64,000 bases of DNA from Mycolicibacterium peregrinum (GTDB taxonomy: Bacteria > Actinomycetota > Actinomycetes > Mycobacteriales > Mycobacteriaceae): positions 30,302-94,301 of the forward strand of contig NZ_LQPP01000036.1 of the NCBI RefSeq assembly GCF_002102345.1, given 5' to 3'. Positions 24,452-33,726 of this stretch are shown piece after piece (the stretch's first letter is position 1; each line of letters starts with the position of its first letter). The notes under the pieces were generated by a model, which was not told the origin of the DNA, did not search any database, and saw only the letters and a list, made by a program, of their open reading frames with translations. A program made the translations under genes and the position numbers.

Positions 24452-26640
24452 CGACGCGGCGGCCGCGGCCCCGCGGTCCCCGTCCGCGGACGAAATGGGC
24501 GGGTGGGCGGTTCCGGCTGTTCCGGCGGCGGCTGAGCCACCGGGGCGCGCATCCGGGTGGTCGGTGGTTCGACGACCGGGCGGCGCGACGGCCCCAGCTT
24601 CATCGGCCGGGTCTCGTCCTGCGCTGGATCCCGCTCCATCAGGACACCGCGAGCGAGCCGGTCGAGCGCGCCCTGCACCTGCAGACGATCCGGGCGGCCC
24701 TCGAATTCCGGTGACTGAGCCAGAGATTCGGTGAGCCAGCCGGAGATGATGTTGCGAGCCGAACTGATTTCCGCCGCACCGGCCGGGGTGAGCGTGAACT
24801 CGCGTCCGGTCCGTTCGGCCAGACCCGAGGCGACCAAGCGGTCGAACGTCGGCTCCAGGATCTGCCGCGGCACCCGGCGCTCGTCGGCGATCTCGTACAG
24901 GTTCGCGGCCCCTGCCGCGGCAGCGTGTCGATAGATCTGGATCAGCGCCCACAACTGCGCGGTGTCGAGCCGGCTGCGCGGCGACTGCGCCAACGCCTCG
25001 AGATCGACACCGTGACTACGTTGCAGCAGCCGGCCGATCGCAACCTCGAGCAGCTTCTCCGGCGATTCGGTGGTGGGCATCCCGAAGCCCTCACCCATGT
25101 CGGTGCTACCGCTGGCCGCGGTATCGCGCAACGGGACCTGTTTGAGGAAGAGCGCCAGCACGAACCCGACGACGGCGAACGGCGCCGCGAACAGAAACAC
25201 GCGCGTCAGCGAATCGGCATAGGCGTCGATGATCGGTGCCGCAACCTCATGAGGAAGTCCGTGCAGCACCCGGGGCGATGTCGCCGCATCCGGGGGCGCA
25301 CCGCTGCCGGCCATCGCCGCCGGCAGCCGGTCACCGAGGAAGTTGGCAAACAGCGACCCGAAAATCGCTGCGCCGAAAGAACTACCGATGGCGCGGAAGA
25401 ACGTCACCCCGGAAGTGGCGACGCCGAGATCGGTGAAGTCGACGGTGTTCTGCACCACCAGGATCAACACCTGCATGCTGAGCCCGATGCCGCTGCCCAG
25501 GACGAGAAGGTAGAGCGACTGCGTCAGTGTCGAGGTGTCGGCATCCATCCGCGACAACAGCACGAACCCGATCGCCATGATGGCGGTGCCGGCGATCGGA
25601 TAGATCCGGTACTTCCCGGTGCGCCCGACGAGTACGCCACTGCCCAGCGAGGTGACCAGCAGCCCTACGACCATGGGCAGCGTACGCAGCCCCGACGCGG
25701 TGGCCGAGACGCCGTCGACGAACTGCATGTAGGTCGGCAGAAACGTCAGGGCTCCCAGCATCGCGAAGCCCACCACGAACGACAGCACACAGCACACCGT
25801 GAAAACCGGATTCGTGAACAACCTGATCGGCAGAACCGGTTCTGTGGCAAGGCGTTCGACGAAGACGAAGGCCACCAGGGCAGCCACCGACGCGACGAAC
25901 AGCCCGATGATCGTCACCGAACTCCACGGGTATGTGGTGCCGCCCCAGCTTGTCGCCAGGGTCAGCCCGGCCGCCCCGAGGCCGACCAGGACGATGCCGG
26001 CGTAATCGAGCACCGGTCTGGCGGTGCGGGTGAATTCGGGAATGGCGACAGCGGCGATCGCGATGACCACCACCGCCACCGGCACGTTGATCCAGAAGGC
26101 CCACCGCCAGCTCAGGTGGTCGGTGAACAGCCCGCCGAGCAGCGGGCCGATGACGGTGGTGACGCCGAAGACCGCCCCGAGCGCACCCTGGTAGCGGCCA
26201 CGATCACGCAGCGGAATGACCTCGCCGATCACCGCGACCGCGGTCACCGTGATGGCTCCGCCGCCAAGACCCTGCAGTGCTCGGGACGCGACGAGCATCC
26301 CCATCGATCCGGCCGAGCCGCACAACACCGACCCCGCCAGGAAGAGCAGGATCGCCACCTGGAAGACCTTCTTGCGACCGAAGGTGTCGCCCAGTTTGCC
26401 TACGACGGCGGTGACGATGGTCGAGGCAAGCAGGTAACTGGTGACCACCCAGGCCTGGTGTCCTGCTCCGCCCAGATCGGCGACGACGGTGGGCAGCGCG
26501 GTCGCCACGATCGTCTGATCGAGGGCGGCCAACAGCATGCCGAGCACCACTGCCAGGAAAACGAAGTTGCGCTGCCGAATGGTCGACCGCTCACCGACAG
26601 CTTCTGAACCGGCCGTCTCGGCCGTGGCACGGGGCGTCAT
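24448..26640 (-). CDS. DHA2-family MFS drug efflux pump fused to a winged-helix-like domain
   Basis: A 730-residue protein. Residues about 25-510 are a 14-helix major facilitator of the EmrB/QacA type (LDQTIVATALPTVVADLGG, GKLGDTFGRKKVF, RWAFWINVPV). About residues 515-730 are soluble: a helical segment with RLLQRSHGVDLEAL, then a winged-helix-like part (YEIADERRVPRQILEPTFDRLVASGLAERTG, FTLTPAGAAEI), and a Pro/Arg-rich tail. The usual family length is about 480-550, so the extension is real and large. Efflux of drugs or lipids by proton antiport is expected. The soluble domain could be a gating or sensing part. It is cotranscribed with the PfpI-like gene 14 bases upstream. Confidence 0.88.
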   Translation of the reverse strand: MTPRATAETAGSEAVGERSTIRQRNFVFLAVVLGMLLAALDQTIVATALPTVVADLGGAGHQAWVVTSYLLASTIVTAVVGKLGDTFGRKKVFQVAILLFLAGSVLCGSAGSMGMLVASRALQGLGGGAITVTAVAVIGEVIPLRDRGRYQGALGAVFGVTTVIGPLLGGLFTDHLSWRWAFWINVPVAVVVIAIAAVAIPEFTRTARPVLDYAGIVLVGLGAAGLTLATSWGGTTYPWSSVTIIGLFVASVAALVAFVFVERLATEPVLPIRLFTNPVFTVCCVLSFVVGFAMLGALTFLPTYMQFVDGVSATASGLRTLPMVVGLLVTSLGSGVLVGRTGKYRIYPIAGTAIMAIGFVLLSRMDADTSTLTQSLYLLVLGSGIGLSMQVLILVVQNTVDFTDLGVATSGVTFFRAIGSSFGAAIFGSLFANFLGDRLPAAMAGSGAPPDAATSPRVLHGLPHEVAAPIIDAYADSLTRVFLFAAPFAVVGFVLALFLKQVPLRDTAASGSTDMGEGFGMPTTESPEKLLEVAIGRLLQRSHGVDLEALAQSPRSRLDTAQLWALIQIYRHAAAAGAANLYEIADERRVPRQILEPTFDRLVASGLAERTGREFTLTPAGAAEISSARNIISGWLTESLAQSPEFEGRPDRLQVQGALDRLARGVLMERDPAQDETRPMKLGPSRRPVVEPPTTRMRAPVAQPPPEQPEPPTRPFRPRTGTAGPRPPRR

Positions 26641-26654
26641 GGCTCGACCCGTGC

Positions 26655-27212
26655 TCAGGTCTGGGCGGGGCTACTCGCCAAAACTTCGGTGATGGCTTCA
26701 CAGAACGCGGGCAGATCGCCTGGCGCGCGGCTGGTGATCAGGTTGCCGTCGATGCAGACTTGGCGATCCACCACGGTGGCCCCGGCGTTGCCGAGATCCG
26801 TGCGGATGCTCGGATAGCTGGTCAGTGTGCGGCCGCGCACCACATCCGCCTCCACGAGAGTCCACGGGCCGTGGCAGATGGCTGCGACGGGCTTGCCCGA
26901 CTGCACGAAATCGCGCACGAACGCCACCGCGGTCTTGTCGAGCCTCAACTTGTCCGGATTTACGGTGCCCCCGGGCAGGATCAGGGCGTCGAACTGGTCG
27001 ACCTTGGCCTCGGCGACCGTGCGGTCCACCGGAAAGGTCCCTGCAGGCTCGAGGTCGTGATCACGGGCCTGGATTTCGCCGGCCTTGAGGGACAACAGTT
27101 CGACGTGACCGCCCTCGTTCTCGACCGCGGCGCGGGGTTGTTCGAGTTCGATGCGCTCCACACCGTCGGCGGCAAGGATTCCCACCCTGCGGCCTTCCAA
27201 TTCCTTTCGCAT
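26655..27212 (-). CDS. DJ-1/PfpI-family protein (class I glutamine amidotransferase-like)
   Basis: A 185-residue protein from ATG 27212 after AAAGGA. The nucleophile elbow AICHGPW carries the conserved Cys (about residue 112), with LILPGGTVNPDKL and the helix PVAAI upstream, and SRAPGDLPAFCEAITE at the C-terminus. PfpI-family members act as proteases, deglycases or stress chaperones; which applies here cannot be told. It is followed by the efflux gene in the same operon and diverges from the homogentisate-dioxygenase-like gene, sharing a 174-base region. Confidence 0.9.
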   Translation of the reverse strand: MRKELEGRRVGILAADGVERIELEQPRAAVENEGGHVELLSLKAGEIQARDHDLEPAGTFPVDRTVAEAKVDQFDALILPGGTVNPDKLRLDKTAVAFVRDFVQSGKPVAAICHGPWTLVEADVVRGRTLTSYPSIRTDLGNAGATVVDRQVCIDGNLITSRAPGDLPAFCEAITEVLASSPAQT

Positions 27213-27343
27213 GCGAGTCCTTTCGTTGACACCGACGTGCAGCAGCGGGCGTGCGCGCCCATCAAGGGCTACCCCGGGGAGCCGGACCCAAAACGCGACA
27301 GCTCATTGCCCGTCACCCCTTGTCAGCCGCCGTAACAAAAAGT

Positions 27344-27354
27344 AAAGTCACTTT
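27344..27354. promoter_or_regulatory. Short dyad in the promoter region of the catabolic operon
   Basis: AAAGT-C-ACTTT, a perfect 11-base dyad inside an AT-rich stretch (27336-27362), about 33 bases before the first gene of the operon. It could be the operator of the TetR protein encoded at 31850; the match is short. Confidence 0.3.
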
Positions 27355-27386
27355 CAGTTTTTGCCCCGCACCTTCAGGAGTCGAGC

Positions 27387-28481
27387 ATGGAATCATTCGT
27401 CCACCTGCGTAAAGGCAAGACCCCGAAGCGGGTGCATGCCGACCTCGACGGCCTCAAGGACGACGAACTGGGTCGCGGTGGCTTCGTCGGCCGCACCGCC
27501 AACATGTACCGGCGCAACGACCCCACCGCCTACCGCACCGTCGGCCCCCTGCGCCCCACCGATGTCTTGTCCAGTGAGCTCAAGCCCAGCGACGCCACCG
27601 ACGCGCACGGCGGCCCGCTGCTGATGTTCTCCAACCCCGACTGTCAGGTGCTGCTGAGCCGGCGTAGCGAGGAGATGCCCTTCTTCGTCCGCTACGTCGA
27701 CGGCGACCTCCTGCTGTTCGTGCACAAAGGCTCTGGCCTGCTGGAAACCGAGTTCGGCCCACTGCGCTACCGCGAAGGCGACTGGGTGTACATCCCGAAG
27801 GCCTGCACGTTCCGCCAGGTGCCCGACAGCGAGAGTACGTGGCTGATGATCCAGGCCACCGACGATTTCCGGGTCCCGCCGGCCGGAACCCTTGGCCGCC
27901 ACTTCCCGTTCGACCCGGCACAGGTCACCATCCCCGAGCCGGCACCGATCGATGATGACGGGCGAGAAGAGTACGAGGTCCGTCTGATCCATGACGGAGG
28001 TCCGACTTCGCTGTTCTATCAACACAATCCCCTTGACGTGGAAGGCTGGCGGGGCGACAACTTTCCGTTCACCTTCAACATCGAGGACTACACCGTCATC
28101 ACCTCCGAGAGCGTGCACCTGCCACCGACGGTGCACCTCTTCATGCAGGCCACCGGTGTATACGTGATGAACTTCCTGCCCAAACCCGCCGAGAGCGTGC
28201 CGGGGACCGAGCGCACTCCCTGGTACCACCGCAACGTCGACTACGACGAGATCGCGTTCTTCCACGGCGGAACCCTCTACGGCATCCCGATGCCGCCCGG
28301 CCTGGTTTCCCATGCGCCGCAGGGCGTTCACCATGGGGCGCCCGAGAAGGCGCGGGAACGCGCGCGCCGCAAGTTCGACGACTACGACCGGGTCGATTGG
28401 TCGGTGATCGCCATCGACACCCGTCGTCGCCTCATCCCGTCCGCCGAAATCCTCGCCAACGATCTGGGGCAGCACCAGTGA
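27387..28481 (+). CDS. Homogentisate 1,2-dioxygenase-like ring-cleavage enzyme
   Basis: A 364-residue double-cupin protein with AGGAG before ATG 27387. It resembles homogentisate 1,2-dioxygenase: His281 and Glu288 in WYHRNVDYDE and His309/His315 in VSHAPQGVHHG occupy the places of the iron ligands (His335, Glu341, His371 in the human enzyme). It is 70-80 residues shorter than true homogentisate dioxygenases, and the His-to-Glu distance is one residue longer, so it is probably a paralogue with another substrate. It is the first gene of an eight-gene operon; no maleylacetoacetate isomerase or fumarylacetoacetase follows, which argues against simple tyrosine breakdown. Confidence 0.8.
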   Translation: MESFVHLRKGKTPKRVHADLDGLKDDELGRGGFVGRTANMYRRNDPTAYRTVGPLRPTDVLSSELKPSDATDAHGGPLLMFSNPDCQVLLSRRSEEMPFFVRYVDGDLLLFVHKGSGLLETEFGPLRYREGDWVYIPKACTFRQVPDSESTWLMIQATDDFRVPPAGTLGRHFPFDPAQVTIPEPAPIDDDGREEYEVRLIHDGGPTSLFYQHNPLDVEGWRGDNFPFTFNIEDYTVITSESVHLPPTVHLFMQATGVYVMNFLPKPAESVPGTERTPWYHRNVDYDEIAFFHGGTLYGIPMPPGLVSHAPQGVHHGAPEKARERARRKFDDYDRVDWSVIAIDTRRRLIPSAEILANDLGQHQ

Positions 28482-28512
28482 TGAGCGCTTGCGCGAAGAG
28501 CAAAGGAAAACG

Positions 28513-29739
28513 ATGACAACTATCGAAGCACCTGTGAAGCACGAGTACGACCGCATACCGTATCTGGTTGCCTACCAGAACAACTCGTCGGTACGTGACG
28601 TGTACGGCGGCGTCGCCGAGCTGGTGGTACTCGAGAGCTACCTGCTACGCCCCAAGGCCAAGGCTTCAGATACGGTCCTGGTGTTCATGCACCCGATCGG
28701 CGGCGGCGCCTACCTGCCGATGATCAACGCGCTGGCCCGCGCCGGCCACCACGTCATCTACTGCAACAGCCGGTTCCGTGGCACCGACTCGGCGCTGCTG
28801 ATGGAGAAGGTGGTCGAGGATCTCGGCGAGTGCATCAAGGACGCCAAGAACCGACTGGGCTACGACAAGGTGGTGCTGGCCGGATGGAGCGGCGGTGGAT
28901 CCCTTTCGGTGTTCTACCAACAGCAGGCGCAGAACCCGACGGTGACGGCGAGCCCTTCCGGCGACGGGCCCGATCTGACGACACTGGGCTTGATCCCGGC
29001 CGACGGAATCATGTTGCTGGCCGCCCACATCAGCAGGCACGGCACCATGACCGAATGGATGGACGCGTCCATCCTGGACGAGAACGATCCGTCCAAGCGC
29101 GACCCCGAACTGGATCTGTACAACCCGGACAACCCCAACCAGCCGCCCTACACGGCGGAATTCCTCGAGCGTTACCACCAGGCCCAGATCGCCCGCAACC
29201 GGCGGATCACCAAGTGGGTCAAGGCGAAACTCGCCGAACTCAAGGCCGCGGGACGTCCCGATGACGAATTCGCGTTCGTCGTGCACGGCACCATGGCCGA
29301 CCCGCGCTGGCTGGACCCGACCGTCGATCCCAACGATCGTCAGCCCGGCACGTGCTATCTGGGTGATCCCCAGGTGGTCAACATGAGCCCGGTCGGGCTG
29401 GCACGCTTCTGCACACTGCGCAGCTGGCTGTCGCAGTGGAGCTATGACGATGCCAACGGTGACGCCGTCAAGGCCGGGCCGGATATCGCGGTTCCCGCGC
29501 TGGTGATCGGCAACCTGGCCGATGACGCCTGCACGCCGAGCCACACCCGCCGGCTGTATGAGGCGATCGGGCATCCCGACAAGGAGATGCACGAGATCCC
29601 CGGCGCCAACCACTACTACTCGGGCCCGGATCAGCGTGGCACCCTGCGCCAGGCTGTCGCGATCTGCACGGATTGGCTGCACCGGCACGGATTCGGCGGG
29701 CTGGAGCGAAGCGACCGAGGATCGGAGCAGTCACTATGA
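28513..29739 (+). CDS. Alpha/beta-hydrolase
   Basis: A 408-residue protein from ATG 28513 with AAAGGA upstream; the open frame begins earlier but overlaps nothing useful. It has the oxyanion segment MHPIGGGAYLP, the nucleophile elbow GWSGGGSLS (Ser about 130), an Asp in LADDACTPSH and a His in IPGANHYYSG, so the triad is complete. A long insertion between the nucleophile and the Asp (about 150-330) forms a cap. Following a ring-cleaving dioxygenase, it may hydrolyse a C-C bond or a lactone of the ring-fission product, but an ester or amide hydrolase is equally possible. The stop overlaps the start of the CoA-transferase gene. Confidence 0.85.
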   Translation: MTTIEAPVKHEYDRIPYLVAYQNNSSVRDVYGGVAELVVLESYLLRPKAKASDTVLVFMHPIGGGAYLPMINALARAGHHVIYCNSRFRGTDSALLMEKVVEDLGECIKDAKNRLGYDKVVLAGWSGGGSLSVFYQQQAQNPTVTASPSGDGPDLTTLGLIPADGIMLLAAHISRHGTMTEWMDASILDENDPSKRDPELDLYNPDNPNQPPYTAEFLERYHQAQIARNRRITKWVKAKLAELKAAGRPDDEFAFVVHGTMADPRWLDPTVDPNDRQPGTCYLGDPQVVNMSPVGLARFCTLRSWLSQWSYDDANGDAVKAGPDIAVPALVIGNLADDACTPSHTRRLYEAIGHPDKEMHEIPGANHYYSGPDQRGTLRQAVAICTDWLHRHGFGGLERSDRGSEQSL

Positions 29740-30938
29740 CGACCGGACCTCTCGACGGCATCAGGGTGATCGAACTCGGCACCCTGATCTCCGGTCCGTT
29801 CGCCGGTCGGCTGCTGGGTGACATGGGTGCCGAGGTCATCAAGATCGAACTGCCCGCCACCCCGGATCCGTTGCGCACCTGGGGGCAGGCCGAGCTCGAC
29901 GGGCACCACTTCTTCTGGACCGTGCACGCCCGCAACAAGAAGGCCGTCACCCTCGACCTTCGCACCGCCAAGGGCCGCGAGCTTTTTCTGGACCTGGTGG
30001 AGAGGTCCGACATCATCGTGGAGAATTTCCGGCCCGGCACCCTGGAGAAGTGGAATCTGGGCTACAACGTTCTGCGCGAACGCAATAAGGGCATCATCCT
30101 CGTGCGGGTGTCGGGGTACGGGCAGACCGGGCCCGACGCCGGCAAGGCCGGTTACGCCTCGGTGGCCGAGGCCTCGAGCGGGCTGCGGCACATGAACGGG
30201 TTCCCCGGTGGTCCCCCACCGCGGCTGGCCCTGTCACTGGGCGACAGCCTGGCCGGCATGTTCGCCGCCCAGGGTGCGCTGGCTGCCCTGTACCGGCGGA
30301 CCGTCACCGGCGAGGGGCAGATCGTCGACACGGCGCTGACCGAAAGTTGCCTGGCGGTACAGGAATCCACGATCCCGGACTACGACGTCGGCGGTGTGGT
30401 CCGCGGACCGTCGGGCACCCGCCTGGAAGGCATCGCGCCGTCGAACATCTACCAGAGCGCCAACGGCAGCTGGGTGGTGATCGCGGCCAACCAGGACACC
30501 GTGTTCCGCCGGTTGTGCGCCGCGATGGGCAGCCCGGAGCTCGCGACCGACGACAGGTTCTCCAATCACGTTGCGCGGGGCCGCAATCAAGATGAGCTGG
30601 ACAAGATCATCGGTGATTGGGCAGCCAGGCGCCGGCCGGAGGACATCATCGAGACCCTGTCCCAAGCCGGGGTGATCAGCGGGCCGATCAACACCGTCGC
30701 CGAGGTCATGCAGGACCCGCAACTGCAGGCCCGCGGCATGCTCGCGGACCATTGGGACGAGCGCGTGCAGCGCAACGTCAAGGGTCCCGGCGTCGTCCCG
30801 GTGCTCTCCGAGTCACCTGGCACGATCCGCAACGCCGGTTCGGCCCGGCCCGGCCAGCACAACGACGAGGTGTACCGCGACCTGCTCGGGCGCAGTGCAC
30901 AAGACCTGGAAACCCTGCGCGCCGAGGGGGTGCTGTGA
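29736..30938 (+). CDS. CaiB/BaiF class III CoA-transferase
   Basis: A 400-residue protein starting at ATG 29736 inside the stop of the hydrolase gene, with GGAG eight bases upstream. Family features: IRVIELGTLISGPFAGRLLGDMGAEVIKIE at the N-terminus, FRPGTLEKW, and the catalytic Asp170 in LSLGDSLAGM. It moves CoA from an acyl-CoA donor (often succinyl-CoA) to a carboxylic acid. In this operon it would activate the acid released by the dioxygenase and hydrolase. The gene is followed after one base by the HMG-CoA-lyase-like gene. Confidence 0.92.
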   Translation: MTTGPLDGIRVIELGTLISGPFAGRLLGDMGAEVIKIELPATPDPLRTWGQAELDGHHFFWTVHARNKKAVTLDLRTAKGRELFLDLVERSDIIVENFRPGTLEKWNLGYNVLRERNKGIILVRVSGYGQTGPDAGKAGYASVAEASSGLRHMNGFPGGPPPRLALSLGDSLAGMFAAQGALAALYRRTVTGEGQIVDTALTESCLAVQESTIPDYDVGGVVRGPSGTRLEGIAPSNIYQSANGSWVVIAANQDTVFRRLCAAMGSPELATDDRFSNHVARGRNQDELDKIIGDWAARRRPEDIIETLSQAGVISGPINTVAEVMQDPQLQARGMLADHWDERVQRNVKGPGVVPVLSESPGTIRNAGSARPGQHNDEVYRDLLGRSAQDLETLRAEGVL

Positions 30939-30939
30939 G

Positions 30940-31842
30940 ATGAACCTGCCCGACAAGGTCGACATCCGCGAGGTGTGTCTACGCGACGGCCTGCAGATCG
31001 AGACGCCGATTCCGCTGTCCGCCAAAGTCGCGATCCTCGAGGCCATCGTCGCCACCGGGGTACGTGCGGTGGAGGCGACGGCATTTGTCTCACCCTCGAA
31101 AGTGCCCGCATTGGCCGATGCGGCCGAACTCGCCGAGGAGCTACACAGGTTCCCGGATGTCGAGTTCTCCGCTCTGGTGGCAAGCCCCAACGGCGCCAAA
31201 CGCGCCATTGCCGCGGGGCTGAGCTCGATCGAGTACGTGGTGTCCGCCTCCGACGCCCACTCCCAGGCCAACGTCGGACGCACCTCGGCCGAGGCCACGG
31301 CTCAGATCGCCGAGATCGTGGCCATCGCGGCAGACAGCAACACCTCGGTGGAGGTCATCATCGCCACCGCCTGGGACTGCCCGTTCGACGGTCCGACCGA
31401 TCCGCAGCGGGTGCTCGACATCGTGTCGTCCGCAGTCGGTTTCGGCGTCAACCGCATCGCCATCGCCGACACCATCGGCACCACCACCCCGCGTCGGGTG
31501 AGCTCACTGATCGCTCAGGTCCGGTTGCTGACCGGGGGCCTGCCACTGGGTGCGCACTTCCACAACACCCGCGGCGCGGGTCTGGCCAGTGCCTACGCGG
31601 CGGTGCAATCCGGGGTCACCCGCTTGGACGCATCAGTCGGCGGGCTGGGCGGCTGCCCGTTCGCCCCGGGCGCCAGCGGCAACATCGCCACCGAAGATCT
31701 GGTCTACCTGTTGCGCGACAGCGACATCGCCGTCGACGTCGACCTGGCTGCCGCGATCGACGCCGCACGTATCGCACAGGAGGCCGTGGGCCACGAGCTT
31801 CCCAGTGCGCTGCTGCGCGCAGGCGACCGGATCTTGAACTGA
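30940..31842 (+). CDS. Hydroxymethylglutaryl-CoA lyase-like protein
   Basis: A 300-residue TIM-barrel protein from ATG 30940 (GAGGGGG upstream). Active-site features of HMG-CoA lyase are present: RDGLQ (15-19), metal ligands His206 and His208 in GAHFHNTRG, and Cys239 in the lid GGLGGCPFAPGASGN. It should cleave a 3-hydroxy-3-methyl (or 3-hydroxy-3-carboxymethyl) acyl-CoA to a keto acid and acetyl-CoA. In leucine breakdown operons it sits with isovaleryl-CoA genes, none of which are here, so a different tertiary alcohol substrate is likely. The TetR gene follows after seven bases. Confidence 0.9.
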   Translation: MNLPDKVDIREVCLRDGLQIETPIPLSAKVAILEAIVATGVRAVEATAFVSPSKVPALADAAELAEELHRFPDVEFSALVASPNGAKRAIAAGLSSIEYVVSASDAHSQANVGRTSAEATAQIAEIVAIAADSNTSVEVIIATAWDCPFDGPTDPQRVLDIVSSAVGFGVNRIAIADTIGTTTPRRVSSLIAQVRLLTGGLPLGAHFHNTRGAGLASAYAAVQSGVTRLDASVGGLGGCPFAPGASGNIATEDLVYLLRDSDIAVDVDLAAAIDAARIAQEAVGHELPSALLRAGDRILN

Positions 31843-31849
31843 GGCGTCG

Positions 31850-32461
31850 ATGACCGCTGCCGAGCTGGGCACCAAAGGCCGCCAGACCCGATCGGCGATC
31901 GAGCTCGCCGCGCGGAAACTTTTTGCCGAACGCGGTTTTCACGGCACCACGCTGTCCGATATCACCTCGGCCGCAGGCAAGAGTCCGGCGGTGTTCTACC
32001 GGTATTTCACCGACAAGGAGGATCTGCTGGCGGCGCTGGCCGAATCCTTCCTGCACGACGTCGTCGAGCCGTCGGGGCTGAACCTGCACCTGCCGGACTC
32101 CCCGGAGGACACCGAGTTCTTCACCACCGTGGTCACCGGCTACTGGAACATCTTCAAACAGAACATCGGCATCATGATCGCGGTTGCCCAGTTGGCCGCG
32201 ACACAGCAGCGATTTGCCGATGTGCAGAACAAGTTCCGGCGGTTCGGTGTCGACATCGTCATCGCCTCGGTGCACCACGCGCAGGATCAGGGCCACGCTC
32301 AGGGCCTGCAACCGGAACACGTGGCGGCAGCCATTGCCTTGCTGTTCGAGAACTTCACCACGGTATTCGTCGGTCATTCCGGGCTCGGCATCGAGATCAG
32401 CGACGCCGAGGCCATCACGACCCTGTCCACCATCTGGAAGAGAACCCTGTACGGCTTTTGA
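31850..32461 (+). CDS. TetR-family transcriptional regulator
   Basis: A 203-residue protein with the TetR helix-turn-helix at about residues 30-55 (FHGTTLSDITSAAGKSPAVFYRYF) and a helical ligand domain. It is embedded in the catabolic operon between the lyase and acyl-CoA dehydrogenase genes (gap 7; next start 20 bases after its stop), so it most likely represses this operon and responds to one of its CoA-ester intermediates. The short dyad at 27344-27354 is the only candidate operator seen. Confidence 0.9.
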   Translation: MTAAELGTKGRQTRSAIELAARKLFAERGFHGTTLSDITSAAGKSPAVFYRYFTDKEDLLAALAESFLHDVVEPSGLNLHLPDSPEDTEFFTTVVTGYWNIFKQNIGIMIAVAQLAATQQRFADVQNKFRRFGVDIVIASVHHAQDQGHAQGLQPEHVAAAIALLFENFTTVFVGHSGLGIEISDAEAITTLSTIWKRTLYGF

Positions 32462-32481
32462 TCCGAAAAGGAGAGATCTCA

Positions 32482-33726
32482 GTGGATTTTGCTTTACCCG
32501 ACCATCTTTCAACTGTGCTTGCCGAGATGGACGAGTTCATCGAGGCCGAGATCAAGCCGCTCGAGCGCGAGCACATGCAGTATTTCGACCAGCGCCGCGA
32601 GTATGCCCGCACCGACTGGGAGAACGGCGGGGTGCCGGCCAGAGCGTGGGAAGATCTGCTCGACGAGATGCGCCGGCGTGCGGATGCCGCCGGCTGGCTC
32701 CGGTACGGGCTACCTGCCCGGTTCGGCGGACGCGACGGCAGCAACCTGGACATGGCGGTGATCCGGGAACACCTGGCGCACAAGGGCCTCGGGCTCCACA
32801 ATGATCTGCAGGACGAGTCCTCGATCGTCGGGAACTTCCCGCAGGTGATCATGATGGACCGATTCGGCACGGAGGCCCAGAAGGCGGACTGGGTCGAGGC
32901 GATGCTCGCCGGCAAGCGTTCGATGGCGTTCGGATTGACCGAGCCCGACCACGGTTCGGATGCCACCTGGTTGGAGACCACCGCGGTACCTGACGGGGAT
33001 GGCTGGATCATCAACGGTCGCAAGCGGTGGAACACCGGAGTACACCGCGCCACCCACGATCTGATCTTCGCCCGGACCTCCGGCGAGCCCGGACAGGCTC
33101 GTGGCATCAGCGCCTTCCTGGTGCCCACCGACTCGCCGGGCTTCACCGTCCCGTTCTACTGGTGGACGTTCAACATGCCCACGGATCACGGTGAGGTCGA
33201 ACTGAACAACGTCCGCGTGCCGGCCGATGCGGTGCTCGGTGAGGTGGACCGCGGCTTGGAGGTTGGGCAGACGTTCCTGCACGAGAACCGGATTCGCCAG
33301 GCCGCCAGCAGTCTGGGCGCAGCCCAGTTCTGTATCGACCGCACCGTGGACTACGCCAACCGGCGCATGGTGTTCGGAAAGCCACTGGCGGTGAACCAGG
33401 CCGTGCAGTGGCCGCTGGTGGAATTGCAGACCGAGGCGCAGATGGTCCGGCTGCTGGTCCGCTACGCCGCAACGCAACTGGACCAGAACCACCACATGGA
33501 GGTGTCCGACAAGGTCTCGATGGCCAACTACCGCGCCAACCGTCTCGTGTGTGAGGCCGCCGACCGTGCCATGCAGGTACACGGCGGCATCGGCTACAGC
33601 CGTCACGAACCATTCGAGCACATCTACCGCCACCACCGGCGGTACCGGATCACCGAAGGTGCCGAGGAGATCCAGATGCGCCGGGTGGCGCAGCGGCTGT
33701 TCGGGTTCGGCAGGGCCAGGCGGTGA
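32482..33726 (+). CDS. Acyl-CoA dehydrogenase-fold protein (LvaC/ACAD10-like partner)
   Basis: A 414-residue protein from GTG 32482, with AAGGAGAG at 32467-32474 deciding the start. It has the FAD signature AFGLTEPDHGSD, QVHGGIGYSRHEPFEHIYRHHR and the catalytic-base segment RITEGAEEIQ. Because a kinase gene and a DUF6285 gene follow with start/stop overlap, it resembles the LvaC role: removal of phosphate from a 4-phospho-acyl-CoA and rehydration to a 3-hydroxyacyl-CoA, rather than ordinary acyl-CoA oxidation. That assignment is inference from context; the family itself is sure. Confidence 0.88.
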   Translation: MDFALPDHLSTVLAEMDEFIEAEIKPLEREHMQYFDQRREYARTDWENGGVPARAWEDLLDEMRRRADAAGWLRYGLPARFGGRDGSNLDMAVIREHLAHKGLGLHNDLQDESSIVGNFPQVIMMDRFGTEAQKADWVEAMLAGKRSMAFGLTEPDHGSDATWLETTAVPDGDGWIINGRKRWNTGVHRATHDLIFARTSGEPGQARGISAFLVPTDSPGFTVPFYWWTFNMPTDHGEVELNNVRVPADAVLGEVDRGLEVGQTFLHENRIRQAASSLGAAQFCIDRTVDYANRRMVFGKPLAVNQAVQWPLVELQTEAQMVRLLVRYAATQLDQNHHMEVSDKVSMANYRANRLVCEAADRAMQVHGGIGYSRHEPFEHIYRHHRRYRITEGAEEIQMRRVAQRLFGFGRARR

